Shown here: in pieces, positions 1 through 4,981 of the stretch
Position numbering within the stretch: the first letter of the stretch is position 1
Layout of the letters: each line of letters opens with the position of its first letter
NCBI GenBank assembly: GCA_903851455.1
Contig: CAINOM010000201.1
Coordinates: 1-7,089 of the forward strand
Source: an uncultured Bacteroidota bacterium
GTDB taxonomy: Bacteria > Bacteroidota > Bacteroidia > Chitinophagales > Chitinophagaceae
Direction of reading: 5' to 3'
Length of the DNA: 7,089 nucleotides
Position numbers and translations under genes: made by a program
Notes under the pieces: model-generated
Databases searched by the model: none
What the model saw: only the letters and a program-made list of their open reading frames with translations
What the model was told of the DNA's origin: nothing

Positions 1-7
1 CTGGTAT

Positions 8-670
8 TTACAACTTGACAATGCCGTGCTTGATCGCAAACAGCACCAGTCCTGTCTTAGACTTGATATCCAGTTTCGCAAAAAGCGATTCCCGGTAGCC
101 GTCTATCGTCCTTGTCGAGACCTTCATCAGGGATGCTATCTGGTCATACTTGTATTCTTCTTTATCACTTACCAGCATCAGGAACGTCAATTCCCTTTCG
201 TTCAGTAAGCCGAGTGCTTGTGCCGGTCTGCTGGTATCTTGCCCGGTAGTGTTTTTCAGCAGGGCATTGTGCGATATTTCACTATGATAATATCCGGTTG
301 CCATAATGTCATTGATTGCCTTCCTCAGCTCTTCTTCTGTGCAGCTTTTCCGCAGGTATCCCCTTACCCCCATCCGGAATAACTCAATGATCATCTTCTC
401 GTCAGTATCCAGGGTCAGTATCAGCACTTTCAGATTTGGCTTGTATTGCCTGATCCAACGGGTTGTTTCCTCTCCGTTCATCTCCGGCATATTCAGGTCC
501 ATGATCACAATGTCCGGGTCGGCAATGTGATGCGAGTTGATCACAAAATCTTTGCCGTTATCATATTGTGCGGTCACCTTATAATCTCCCAGCACTTCAA
601 TAAGCGATTTTAAACCATTGCGCACAATAGTATGATCATCAACCAGCGCTATAGAAACTGTTTTTGCCAT
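8..670 (-). CDS. NarL/FixJ-family two-component response regulator (REC + LuxR-type HTH)
   Basis: This is a cytoplasmic DNA-binding response regulator of 220 residues, the usual length for the NarL/FixJ family. An N-terminal receiver domain (about residues 5-122) shows the acidic pair D11/D12, the phosphoacceptor D58 in IMDLNMPEMNG, the switch threonine T86 and the conserved K108. A LuxR-type helix-turn-helix follows at about 156-220, with LNERELTFL, YDQIASLMKVSTRTIDGY and the closing AIKHGIVK. All catalytic residues are present, so it should accept phosphate from the kinase encoded 11 bp upstream and control transcription of unknown targets. It is the last gene of a four-gene minus-strand operon. 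The start is the ATG at 670, which immediately precedes the canonical receiver beta-strand and has an A-rich leader instead of a strong Shine-Dalgarno. The family call is seen in the sequence; the kinase partnership is inferred from adjacency. Confidence 0.95.
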   Translation of the reverse strand: MAKTVSIALVDDHTIVRNGLKSLIEVLGDYKVTAQYDNGKDFVINSHHIADPDIVIMDLNMPEMNGEETTRWIRQYKPNLKVLILTLDTDEKMIIELFRMGVRGYLRKSCTEEELRKAINDIMATGYYHSEISHNALLKNTTGQDTSRPAQALGLLNERELTFLMLVSDKEEYKYDQIASLMKVSTRTIDGYRESLFAKLDIKSKTGLVLFAIKHGIVKL

Positions 671-681
671 TTCTTAGATTA

Positions 682-1452
682 TTATACAATTTTTTCGAGC
701 GTAAATGTCGTACCCTTACCTCCCTGTGCCGAGGGAGCACTATCTATGCTGCATTTCAGTTTGCCAAGTTCCGCACGTTTCAAAATATTTTTCAATCCTG
801 CACCTTTCCCTGAGCTCATCACCTGCTCCACATCAAAGCCTTTTCCGTCATCCTTCATCACGAGTTTAAAGTTGCTGCCGCCACCCATGCTGATATAGAC
901 ATTCTTTGCCTCAGCATACTTTAGTAAATTATTCAGTGTCTCCTGGAATATCCTGAACACGATCACTTTCTGGTCCTTGATCAGCTCGGGCTCCTTGTCG
1001 TGCTCCCAATGTACTTCAAACTTGTTTAATGTCCGCATTCGCTCCACCTCTTTCTCCAGGGTATATACAAGACCATTTTTTTCAATAACATCACTATTCA
1101 GGCTTCTGCCCAGTACGCGCACCTCTTCTATAGTCTCAACCACCATATCGCTCACCGGCAGCAGTGACACAGCGCTGGCAGGGTTCACCGCCTTCTGTTG
1201 TTGCAGCTGCAGCTTCATAAATGTGAGACGCTGACCTATGTTATCATGCAGTTCCCTCGCTACCTCTGCCATTACCTCGTCCTGCAGTAATCTCAGCCCT
1301 TTCTCATGGTCCAGGTGCATCTGCGCCATCTTCACTTCCTGCTGCACATTTCGCCTGTTAGATAAAACCATAGTAATGATCACAACCGCTATCAGCAGTA
1401 GCATCATCAATGTTGCAACAAGAACGGTCAGTACTATAGGATTTGAGAACAT
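682..1452 (-). CDS. Sensor-less histidine kinase, HisKA_3/HATPase_c (NarX/DegS-like class)
   Basis: This is a 256-residue membrane-anchored histidine kinase. One strongly hydrophobic N-terminal segment (about 6-30) is followed by a basic patch (SNRR) and a probable coiled linker (about 35-62). The HisKA_3 dimerisation helix comes next, with phosphoacceptor H69 in RELHDNIGQRL. A GHKL ATPase domain follows, with N-box QETLNNLLKYA (N175), G1 box DDGKGFD (about 201-207) and G2 box GKGAGLKNI (about 215-223). No periplasmic, PAS, GAF or TPR region exists, since nothing separates the membrane helix from the linker. The H-box and LuxR-type regulator next door are the standard pairing for this kinase class. 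It lies 3 bp after a polytopic membrane protein gene and 11 bp before the response regulator gene. Family knowledge says it autophosphorylates H69 and transfers phosphate to D58 of the regulator. That its signal comes from the upstream membrane proteins is inference. Confidence 0.94.
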   Translation of the reverse strand: MFSNPIVLTVLVATLMMLLLIAVVIITMVLSNRRNVQQEVKMAQMHLDHEKGLRLLQDEVMAEVARELHDNIGQRLTFMKLQLQQQKAVNPASAVSLLPVSDMVVETIEEVRVLGRSLNSDVIEKNGLVYTLEKEVERMRTLNKFEVHWEHDKEPELIKDQKVIVFRIFQETLNNLLKYAEAKNVYISMGGGSNFKLVMKDDGKGFDVEQVMSSGKGAGLKNILKRAELGKLKCSIDSAPSAQGGKGTTFTLEKIV

Positions 1453-1455
1453 AAC

Positions 1456-2103
1456 TTAAGCAGCATTTAAGATAACCTGCTTCTGCTGCCCCACCAAGAT
1501 AAAACTTATTGCAACAAGTGGATAGCGGATAATGTCTAAAATAGAATTTATCCTGATCATTTTAGCGGCCAGCGCCGGCGCATGGCCTATAAAGTAGTTA
1601 TGCATACCAAAGTAAGGAATGTCGCAAGCGCAGTAAATAATAGTCGATAGCGATAACCAGAATACCGGTTGCCTTAACAAATCTCTATCCTTAAAAACAC
1701 AATTGTTAAACAAGAGAACTAAATACATCATCGTAAGTACTATAAGTCCCGCCACCATAGCCACGTTCGCAAAAATGAATATCGACCCCATCGCCAGATT
1801 TATAATCCAGAATATTGTATCCAAAACTAAAATCCCCCAGAATGGCCACTTTTTTTTGAGGTCCATCAGGTAAATCGCTGCTGCGCCAGCCAGCCAGACC
1901 TCTAACATCATATAAATGTTGAACAACCACGAGTTATGTCTGTGTAAATAGCGCCCAATGTAGAGACCGTAGATCTCGCACACAAACGCAATTGCGGTCA
2001 GGTATAACGTCAATCTGAATGACTTGCCCAGGTGTCCGAAATAATAAACGCCTGCTATCACTGGCAGTATTTTCACCATCATTACAAGCATCAAGGTAGC
2101 CAT
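1456..2103 (-). CDS. Polytopic (about 7 TM) membrane protein, second of two tandem paralogs; possible sensor partner of the kinase
   Basis: This is a 215-residue inner-membrane protein with about seven hydrophobic segments (near 3-22, 30-50, 57-80, 87-105, 109-132, 146-165 and 187-205) and no soluble domain. I do not recognise a named family. It aligns without gaps over its first part, and almost throughout, with the protein encoded just upstream. About two thirds of the last 80 residues are identical by hand alignment. Residues shared by both copies include H54-x-H56-N57, WLFN, NxxFK-like VFK, QPVFWL, YCACDIPY (C158/C160), H168-N-Y, and LDIxRYPLVAISFIL. The histidines and the CxC pair could bind a metal or a cofactor, but that is speculation. 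The gene is 11 bp after its paralog and 3 bp before the kinase gene, so all are probably on one transcript. The chosen ATG precedes the first membrane segment; starts at M8 or M9 are possible. Confidence 0.88.
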   Translation of the reverse strand: MATLMLVMMVKILPVIAGVYYFGHLGKSFRLTLYLTAIAFVCEIYGLYIGRYLHRHNSWLFNIYMMLEVWLAGAAAIYLMDLKKKWPFWGILVLDTIFWIINLAMGSIFIFANVAMVAGLIVLTMMYLVLLFNNCVFKDRDLLRQPVFWLSLSTIIYCACDIPYFGMHNYFIGHAPALAAKMIRINSILDIIRYPLVAISFILVGQQKQVILNAA

Positions 2104-2114
2104 TACTGGTTCGT

Positions 2115-2768
2115 TTATCCGGCAGCATTTAAAACACGTTGTTTCTGCCGTCCCAACAGGATAAAACTTATCGCCACAAGTGGATAACGAACAATGTCCA
2201 AAACATCATTAATAGAAATCAGCTTGGCTGACAAGACAGGTGCGTTCGTTATAAGATAATTATGCAACACCATATACGGAATATCGCACGCACAATACAA
2301 AATAGTAGAAATTGCAAGCCAGAATACCGGCTGTACGAGGATATTTTTATTTTTAAAAACGCTATTGGTAAACAAAACGGCCAAATACATTACAGTAAGC
2401 AAGATAAGACCATAAACCATTGATAAGCTGGCAAAAACATAAATAGAGTTCCGGACGACGTTCAGAACCCAAATGATGGAACCAATTACCAATAGCATTA
2501 GGAACACTTTTTTTAGCCAGGGAACGACGAGCAATTGAACCGCTGCCATTCCCATTAACCACGCCTCTGCGACTAAGTAAAAATTGAACAACCATATATT
2601 ATGTTCATGTAAATTTTTCATAATATAATAGCCATAACTTTCAGATATCGCAGCTATGCCGATAAGGTATAAGACCAGGCGATATGGCCGGGTCAAGCAC
2701 TTAAAGTAATATCCGCCAACTATCAGAGCAAACAGTTTCCCCGCGAGGAAATAAAACAACAATGGCAT
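2115..2768 (-). CDS. Polytopic (about 7 TM) membrane protein, first of two tandem paralogs
   Basis: This is a 217-residue inner-membrane protein, the first gene of the four-gene operon, and a clear paralog of the next gene. Hydrophobic segments lie near 3-22, 30-50, 57-81, 87-104, 109-133, 147-168 and 188-206, with short polar connections such as HEHN (54-57) and VFKNKN (137-142). The shared positions H54, H56, the CxC at 159-161, D162, H169 and the C-terminal RYPLVAISFIL block are all kept, so both copies are probably functional. The middle region (about 80-110) and loops have diverged most. Its DNA looks somewhat more AT-rich than that of its sister copy. No signal peptide or enzymatic motif is visible. 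Similar small polytopic proteins next to kinases could act as receptors or kinase modulators. This is inferred from gene order alone, and the molecular function is unknown. Confidence 0.87.
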   Translation of the reverse strand: MPLLFYFLAGKLFALIVGGYYFKCLTRPYRLVLYLIGIAAISESYGYYIMKNLHEHNIWLFNFYLVAEAWLMGMAAVQLLVVPWLKKVFLMLLVIGSIIWVLNVVRNSIYVFASLSMVYGLILLTVMYLAVLFTNSVFKNKNILVQPVFWLAISTILYCACDIPYMVLHNYLITNAPVLSAKLISINDVLDIVRYPLVAISFILLGRQKQRVLNAAG

Positions 2769-2853
2769 ACTTTCAATTTCGTCTTTCTGTAGCGAAATTA
2801 TGAAAGCCTGACAATCTATGAGTTATATTGCTCGGATAAATTAAAAAAAATAT

Positions 2854-3594
2854 TTATGAAGGCAATATGTACATATCGCAATGAGGTGGGCATAACGTCC
2901 CTACATCCGCTGCCTTATTCTTAAATGGCTGATTGTAGGGCACATTATCCAGTAACGGCGTGCCATTTTTATCACGCAGGTAGATCGCTAATGTATGAGG
3001 ATCTGCAAGGCTGGGGCTCACCTTTGAGTAAGAGCCCGCGGCAAAGCAAATGGATGCATTGGTCGGCAAGCCATCGTCTGCAAATACCTTTTGAACCTCC
3101 TGACCCCACGGAAAGACAACATTCCGCACATAAGTTGTCGCCCCGGTATCCGATGCGAGATTGATCGAAGTACTGGGATCACATACCGGACTGTCGCAAT
3201 AATAGAAGTAATCAAGGTAATTCTGGTCGTAAAGATCGGTAACTGTCGTGGTAGCAAGCCCGGCATCCGAAATGCTGTACCAGGCACATGTTCCGGTATT
3301 TAGATTATACGTGTTGGGCGTGCCCGATGGTGCCATAGTACATATCTGCATCCGCAGATACAATGCGTTGGCATTTGGATCATAGCATAGCACAAAGCGC
3401 AAGGCAACGGCCGTTGCCACACATCCGCTTGCCGACATAAAGTTATGTACCGCTGTTGAGAATGCGCTCCACGGTATCTGTATATCCTGCCCGCCAAAAC
3501 TCGTATTACATCCGCTCAGAAAATAGCGCTGCTGGAAGTAGGTGCGCATGTTGTTAAATTGGTCTAGTGTGACGACCATGGGATTAGTTGGCAT
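2854..3594 (-). CDS. Hypothetical cysteine-rich protein, unrecognised family
   Basis: I do not recognise this 246-residue protein. It has ten cysteines (29, 58, 70, 85, 103, 133, 138, 183, 235, 239), two of them in a CDSPVC spacing and two in a C-terminal CPPHC motif. It is rich in Asn, Thr, Ser, Tyr and Asp, lacks membrane segments, and the N-terminus (MPTNPMVVTLDQFNNMR) shows no hydrophobic signal peptide. So either it is cytoplasmic with many free thiols, or it leaves the cell by another route. There is no second copy in the window. It ends 85 bp before the start of the two-component operon on the same strand and has its own long upstream region with two ATACGGGG elements 69-108 bp ahead of its ATG. 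It may therefore be separately controlled. The long uninterrupted frame and codon use resembling the neighbours support it as a real gene; the function is not inferable. Confidence 0.8.
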   Translation of the reverse strand: MPTNPMVVTLDQFNNMRTYFQQRYFLSGCNTSFGGQDIQIPWSAFSTAVHNFMSASGCVATAVALRFVLCYDPNANALYLRMQICTMAPSGTPNTYNLNTGTCAWYSISDAGLATTTVTDLYDQNYLDYFYYCDSPVCDPSTSINLASDTGATTYVRNVVFPWGQEVQKVFADDGLPTNASICFAAGSYSKVSPSLADPHTLAIYLRDKNGTPLLDNVPYNQPFKNKAADVGTLCPPHCDMYILPS

Positions 3595-3662
3595 AGAATC
3601 AGTTGTTTAGGTGAATGAGCAGGCAAGTTACTGAGTATTTCACATTATATCCAATTTTAGAA

Positions 3663-3702
3663 ATACGGGGAAAACACCCTTTTTGATACGGGGTTTTTCC
3701 CC
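3663..3702 (+). promoter_or_regulatory. Two tandem 17-bp elements ATACGGGG-N5-MCCC, also forming a hairpin
   Basis: Copy 1 is at 3663-3679 and copy 2 at 3686-3702, so their starts are 23 bp apart, about two helical turns. Both read ATACGGGG, then five A/T-rich bases, then ACCC or CCCC. Copy 2 has an almost perfect GGGG-TTTTT-CCCC dyad. In addition, GGGGAAAA (3667-3674) pairs with TTTTCCCC (3695-3702), so the whole segment could fold as an 8-bp stem. The paired, phased layout suggests a double operator for a dimeric regulator. It could serve the minus-strand gene starting at 3594 or a plus-strand transcript. The regulator is unknown. Confidence 0.45.
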
Positions 3703-3753
3703 TACAGCGTAATGAAAGAAGTCCGTTCTTTGTGAAAGTTTCCATTAAGCTCC

Positions 3754-3855
3754 TTACCTATCACTATGAATTTTCCTCTTACGTCACTATGTATTTGTTC
3801 TTATTCCGGTTTCAGATAAATTCTTTACCTATCACTATGAAAATCTTTTTCCGGT
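3754..3855 (+). repeat. Three-copy imperfect direct repeat family (TTACCTATCACTATGAA)
   Basis: The 17-mer TTACCTATCACTATGAA occurs exactly at 3754-3770 and 3825-3841. A third, degenerate copy at 3779-3791 reads TTACGTCACTATG. The middle and last copies are each followed after about 26 bp by TTCCGGT (3804-3810 and 3849-3855), so the repeated unit is longer than the core. The spacing is irregular (25, 46 and 71 bp between copies), which is unlike CRISPR. The repeats could be regulator sites, structural elements of a noncoding RNA, or remnants of local duplication. Confidence 0.6.
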
Positions 3856-3871
3856 AAAGAAAATATCAGCT

Positions 3872-3898
3872 AAAGCCCCCACATACGGGGCTTTTTTT
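3872..3898 (+). terminator. Rho-independent terminator on the plus strand
   Basis: An 8-bp perfect stem AAAGCCCC (3872-3879) / GGGGCTTT (3887-3894) encloses a 7-nt loop. The run of seven T (3892-3898) completes a textbook intrinsic terminator for plus-strand transcription. On the minus strand the hairpin is followed by only three T before CTGATA, so termination there would be weak. No plus-strand gene lies upstream in 3595-3871. The terminator must therefore end a noncoding or leader transcript, or block read-through ahead of the sigma factor gene. Confidence 0.8.
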
Positions 3899-3956
3899 AT
3901 GGAATTATTCTGGTTTCCTGTCTTTGATAGAACAAAGTATATTGCGAACTGGTATC

Positions 3957-3972
3957 TGCTGCAATTGCAGCA
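3957..3972. promoter_or_regulatory. 16-bp perfect palindrome abutting the sigma factor start
   Basis: TGCTGCAATTGCAGCA is a perfect inverted repeat whose last base is 6 nt before the proposed ATG at 3979. In DNA it is a candidate operator for a homodimeric regulator. In RNA it can form a GC-rich 6-bp stem with an AAUU loop in the ribosome-binding region. No binding protein can be named from the sequence. Confidence 0.45.
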
Positions 3973-3978
3973 ACGCTT

Positions 3979-4535
3979 ATGAACAGCAACCTCACCGAAG
4001 AAGAGCTACTGAGAAACTACCGGGCCGATGGCGAAAACAATGGCTCGGCCACTTGTTGCTGCGGTATACTGCCTTGCTCTTTGGTGTTGCTATGAAATAC
4101 CTGAAAGATAAGACACAAGCTGAAGATGCCGTGCAGCAGGTGTTTGTCAAGGTGCTCACCCACATGCCGCAGGAAGAGATTCATAACTTTAAAGGCTGGC
4201 TCTACGTTCTTATGCGCAACCACTGCCTGCAGCAGCTCCGCGACAAGACCTGGCACACAGATGAAGCTGTACTGGCACAACTTTCAGGCGTTGATGTCGA
4301 CACCGAGGAAATGGTTTTGCACGACAATACCCTTCAGCAGATGGAAGAGGCTATAGCTCTGCTTAATGAAGAGCAAAGAAAGACCATAGTACTTTTTTAT
4401 CTGAAGAAATACAGCTATGAACAGATAATTGCCCACACTGGTTATACCTTTATGCAGGTGAAGAGCTTCATACAGAACGGCAAACGCAATTTGAAAACAA
4501 TTTTACTAAAAAAAATCGCGGGGCGCAGACCATGA
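3979..4535 (+). CDS. ECF-type RNA polymerase sigma-70 factor, interrupted by a 1-nt frameshift near 4034-4038
   Basis: Joining two frames gives a normal ECF-size sigma factor of 185 residues. From ATG 3979 the frame reads MNSNLTEEELLRNYRADGE, the usual N-terminus of this group. At the A4 run (4034-4037) the reading must move to another frame to continue with QWLGHLLLRYTALLFG. Region 2 (about residues 25-90) includes YLKDKTQAEDAVQQVFVK and GWLYVLMRNHCL; region 4 (about 123-173) includes ALLNEEQRKTIVLFY and YSYEQIIAHTGYTFMQVKSFIQNGKRNLK. One extra base (for example a fifth A) restores a single frame. As given, the first frame stops at 4093-4095, where the TGA overlaps an ATG (4092) of the downstream frame. 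The unbroken second frame can only be extended upstream from a TTG at 3924, into residues unlike any sigma factor. The gene's stop overlaps the next gene's start as ATGA. It is either a sequencing error, a mutation, or less likely recoding. Confidence 0.85.
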
Positions 4536-4885
4536 GCGACCAGAACAACATATCGCCATTTGATAACGGAGGAAAGCAAAAGCTTTCTGAAGATACGCTG
4601 ATGGCCTATCTCGAGGGAACTCTATCTCCCGCTGAGCAGCATGAGGTAGAGCTGTGGCTCGCTGAAGAGGGAATGGAAAGTGATGCGCTGGAAGGATTAA
4701 AAACCCTGCAACCACAAGAAACGAAGCATACGGTAAGCAAACTGAAACATGAGTTGCGCAAGACAATGACCGGCAAAAAACGCAGGCGCAGGCCATTAAA
4801 AACAGACATCATACAATGGATAGCGATCGCCATCATATTATTGCTCGCCGTTGTTGCTTATATTGTCATCCGTGTTGCCAAATAA
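4532..4885 (+). CDS. Small single-pass membrane protein, probable anti-sigma factor
   Basis: This 117-residue protein starts at the ATG that overlaps the sigma factor stop (ATGA), so the two are probably translationally coupled. The N-terminal half (about 17-58) has an amphipathic pattern, LSEDTLMAYLEGTLSPAEQ, typical of the short helical domain of anti-sigma factors. It lacks the HxxxCxxC zinc motif and contains no cysteine at all. A very basic stretch (KKRRRR, 82-87) leads into one transmembrane helix (about 93-114) and a short tail. By the positive-inside rule the N-terminal part is cytoplasmic, where it could hold the sigma factor at the membrane. No FecR-like or other periplasmic domain follows, so how an outside signal would reach it is unclear. 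The anti-sigma role is inferred from position, coupling and topology. Confidence 0.8.
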   Translation: MSDQNNISPFDNGGKQKLSEDTLMAYLEGTLSPAEQHEVELWLAEEGMESDALEGLKTLQPQETKHTVSKLKHELRKTMTGKKRRRRPLKTDIIQWIAIAIILLLAVVAYIVIRVAK

Positions 4886-4887
4886 AG

Positions 4888-4895
4888 TAATTTTG
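4888..4895 (+). promoter_or_regulatory. Candidate Bacteroidetes -7 promoter box for the dehydratase-ketosynthase pair
   Basis: TAATTTTG matches TAnnTTTG perfectly and begins 3 bp after the stop codon of the membrane protein gene. A -33 partner is only fair: ATTG at 4862-4865 lies about 22 bp upstream, slightly farther than usual. If used, transcription would start near 4899-4902, and nearly the whole leader of the downstream gene would be the heptamer array. Confidence 0.4.
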
Positions 4896-4908
4896 CTCCG
4901 GAAAAACC

Positions 4909-4981
4909 ACTTACGACTTACGACTTACGACTTACGACTTACGACTTACGACTTACGACTTACGACTTACGACTTACGACT
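4909..4981 (+). repeat. Tandem heptamer array, 10 perfect ACTTACG units
   Basis: Ten identical 7-bp units fill 4909-4978, and a partial unit ACT (4979-4981) runs straight into the ATG at 4982. There is not a single mismatch between units, which points to recent expansion or ongoing slippage-based homogenisation. No stop codon occurs in any plus-strand frame of the array, and because 7 is not a multiple of 3 every frame reads the same seven-residue cycle (LRLTTYD). No start codon lies in the open stretch in front of it, so it is more likely leader than coding sequence. It carries no purine-rich ribosome-binding site. Confidence 0.97.

Larger units (their letters stand above)
3595..3978. other. 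384-bp intergenic region rich in repeats, hairpins and a terminator
   Basis: This is the only gene-free stretch above 300 bases, and it separates the minus-strand cysteine-rich gene from the plus-strand sigma factor gene. It contains two tandem ATACGGGG-N5-MCCC elements (3663-3702), a family of TCACTATG-containing repeats (3754-3855), a plus-strand intrinsic terminator (3872-3898) and a 16-bp palindrome (3957-3972). The best reading of 3924-3978 as coding needs a TTG start, and that extension shows no family resemblance, so I treat it as noncoding. I found no exact TAnnTTTG box in this stretch; the closest are single-mismatch matches at 3919-3926 (plus) and 3652-3659 (minus). Confidence 0.75.

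Noticed and set aside
2793..2800. Minus-strand TAATTTCG as -7 box of the two-component operon
   Set aside because: One mismatch to TAnnTTTG and no -33 element at proper spacing; too weak to list.
2843..2855. A-rich run after the cysteine-rich gene as a minus-strand terminator
   Set aside because: The T tract on the minus strand has no GC-containing stem in front of it.
3652..3659. Minus-strand TAAAATTG as -7 box of the cysteine-rich gene
   Set aside because: One mismatch in the TTTG part and no -33 element; only the nearby ATACGGGG pair makes it interesting.
3754..3855. CRISPR array
   Set aside because: Only two exact 17-bp copies and one degenerate copy, irregular spacing and no cas genes.
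3924..3978. N-terminal extension of the sigma factor frame starting at TTG 3924
   Set aside because: Its residues resemble no sigma factor, while the other frame from ATG 3979 gives the expected N-terminus; the extension also covers the palindrome.
4034..4040. Programmed -1 frameshifting in the sigma factor gene
   Set aside because: The bases C-GAA-AAC do not form a canonical slippery heptamer (P-site re-pairing fails), and no clear downstream stimulatory structure was found; a missing base is simpler.
4886..4981. Heptamer array as coding sequence joining the membrane protein and dehydratase frames
   Set aside because: The frame is open and shared with both genes, but TAA at 4883-4885 separates them and no start codon occurs before the array; read-through would be required.
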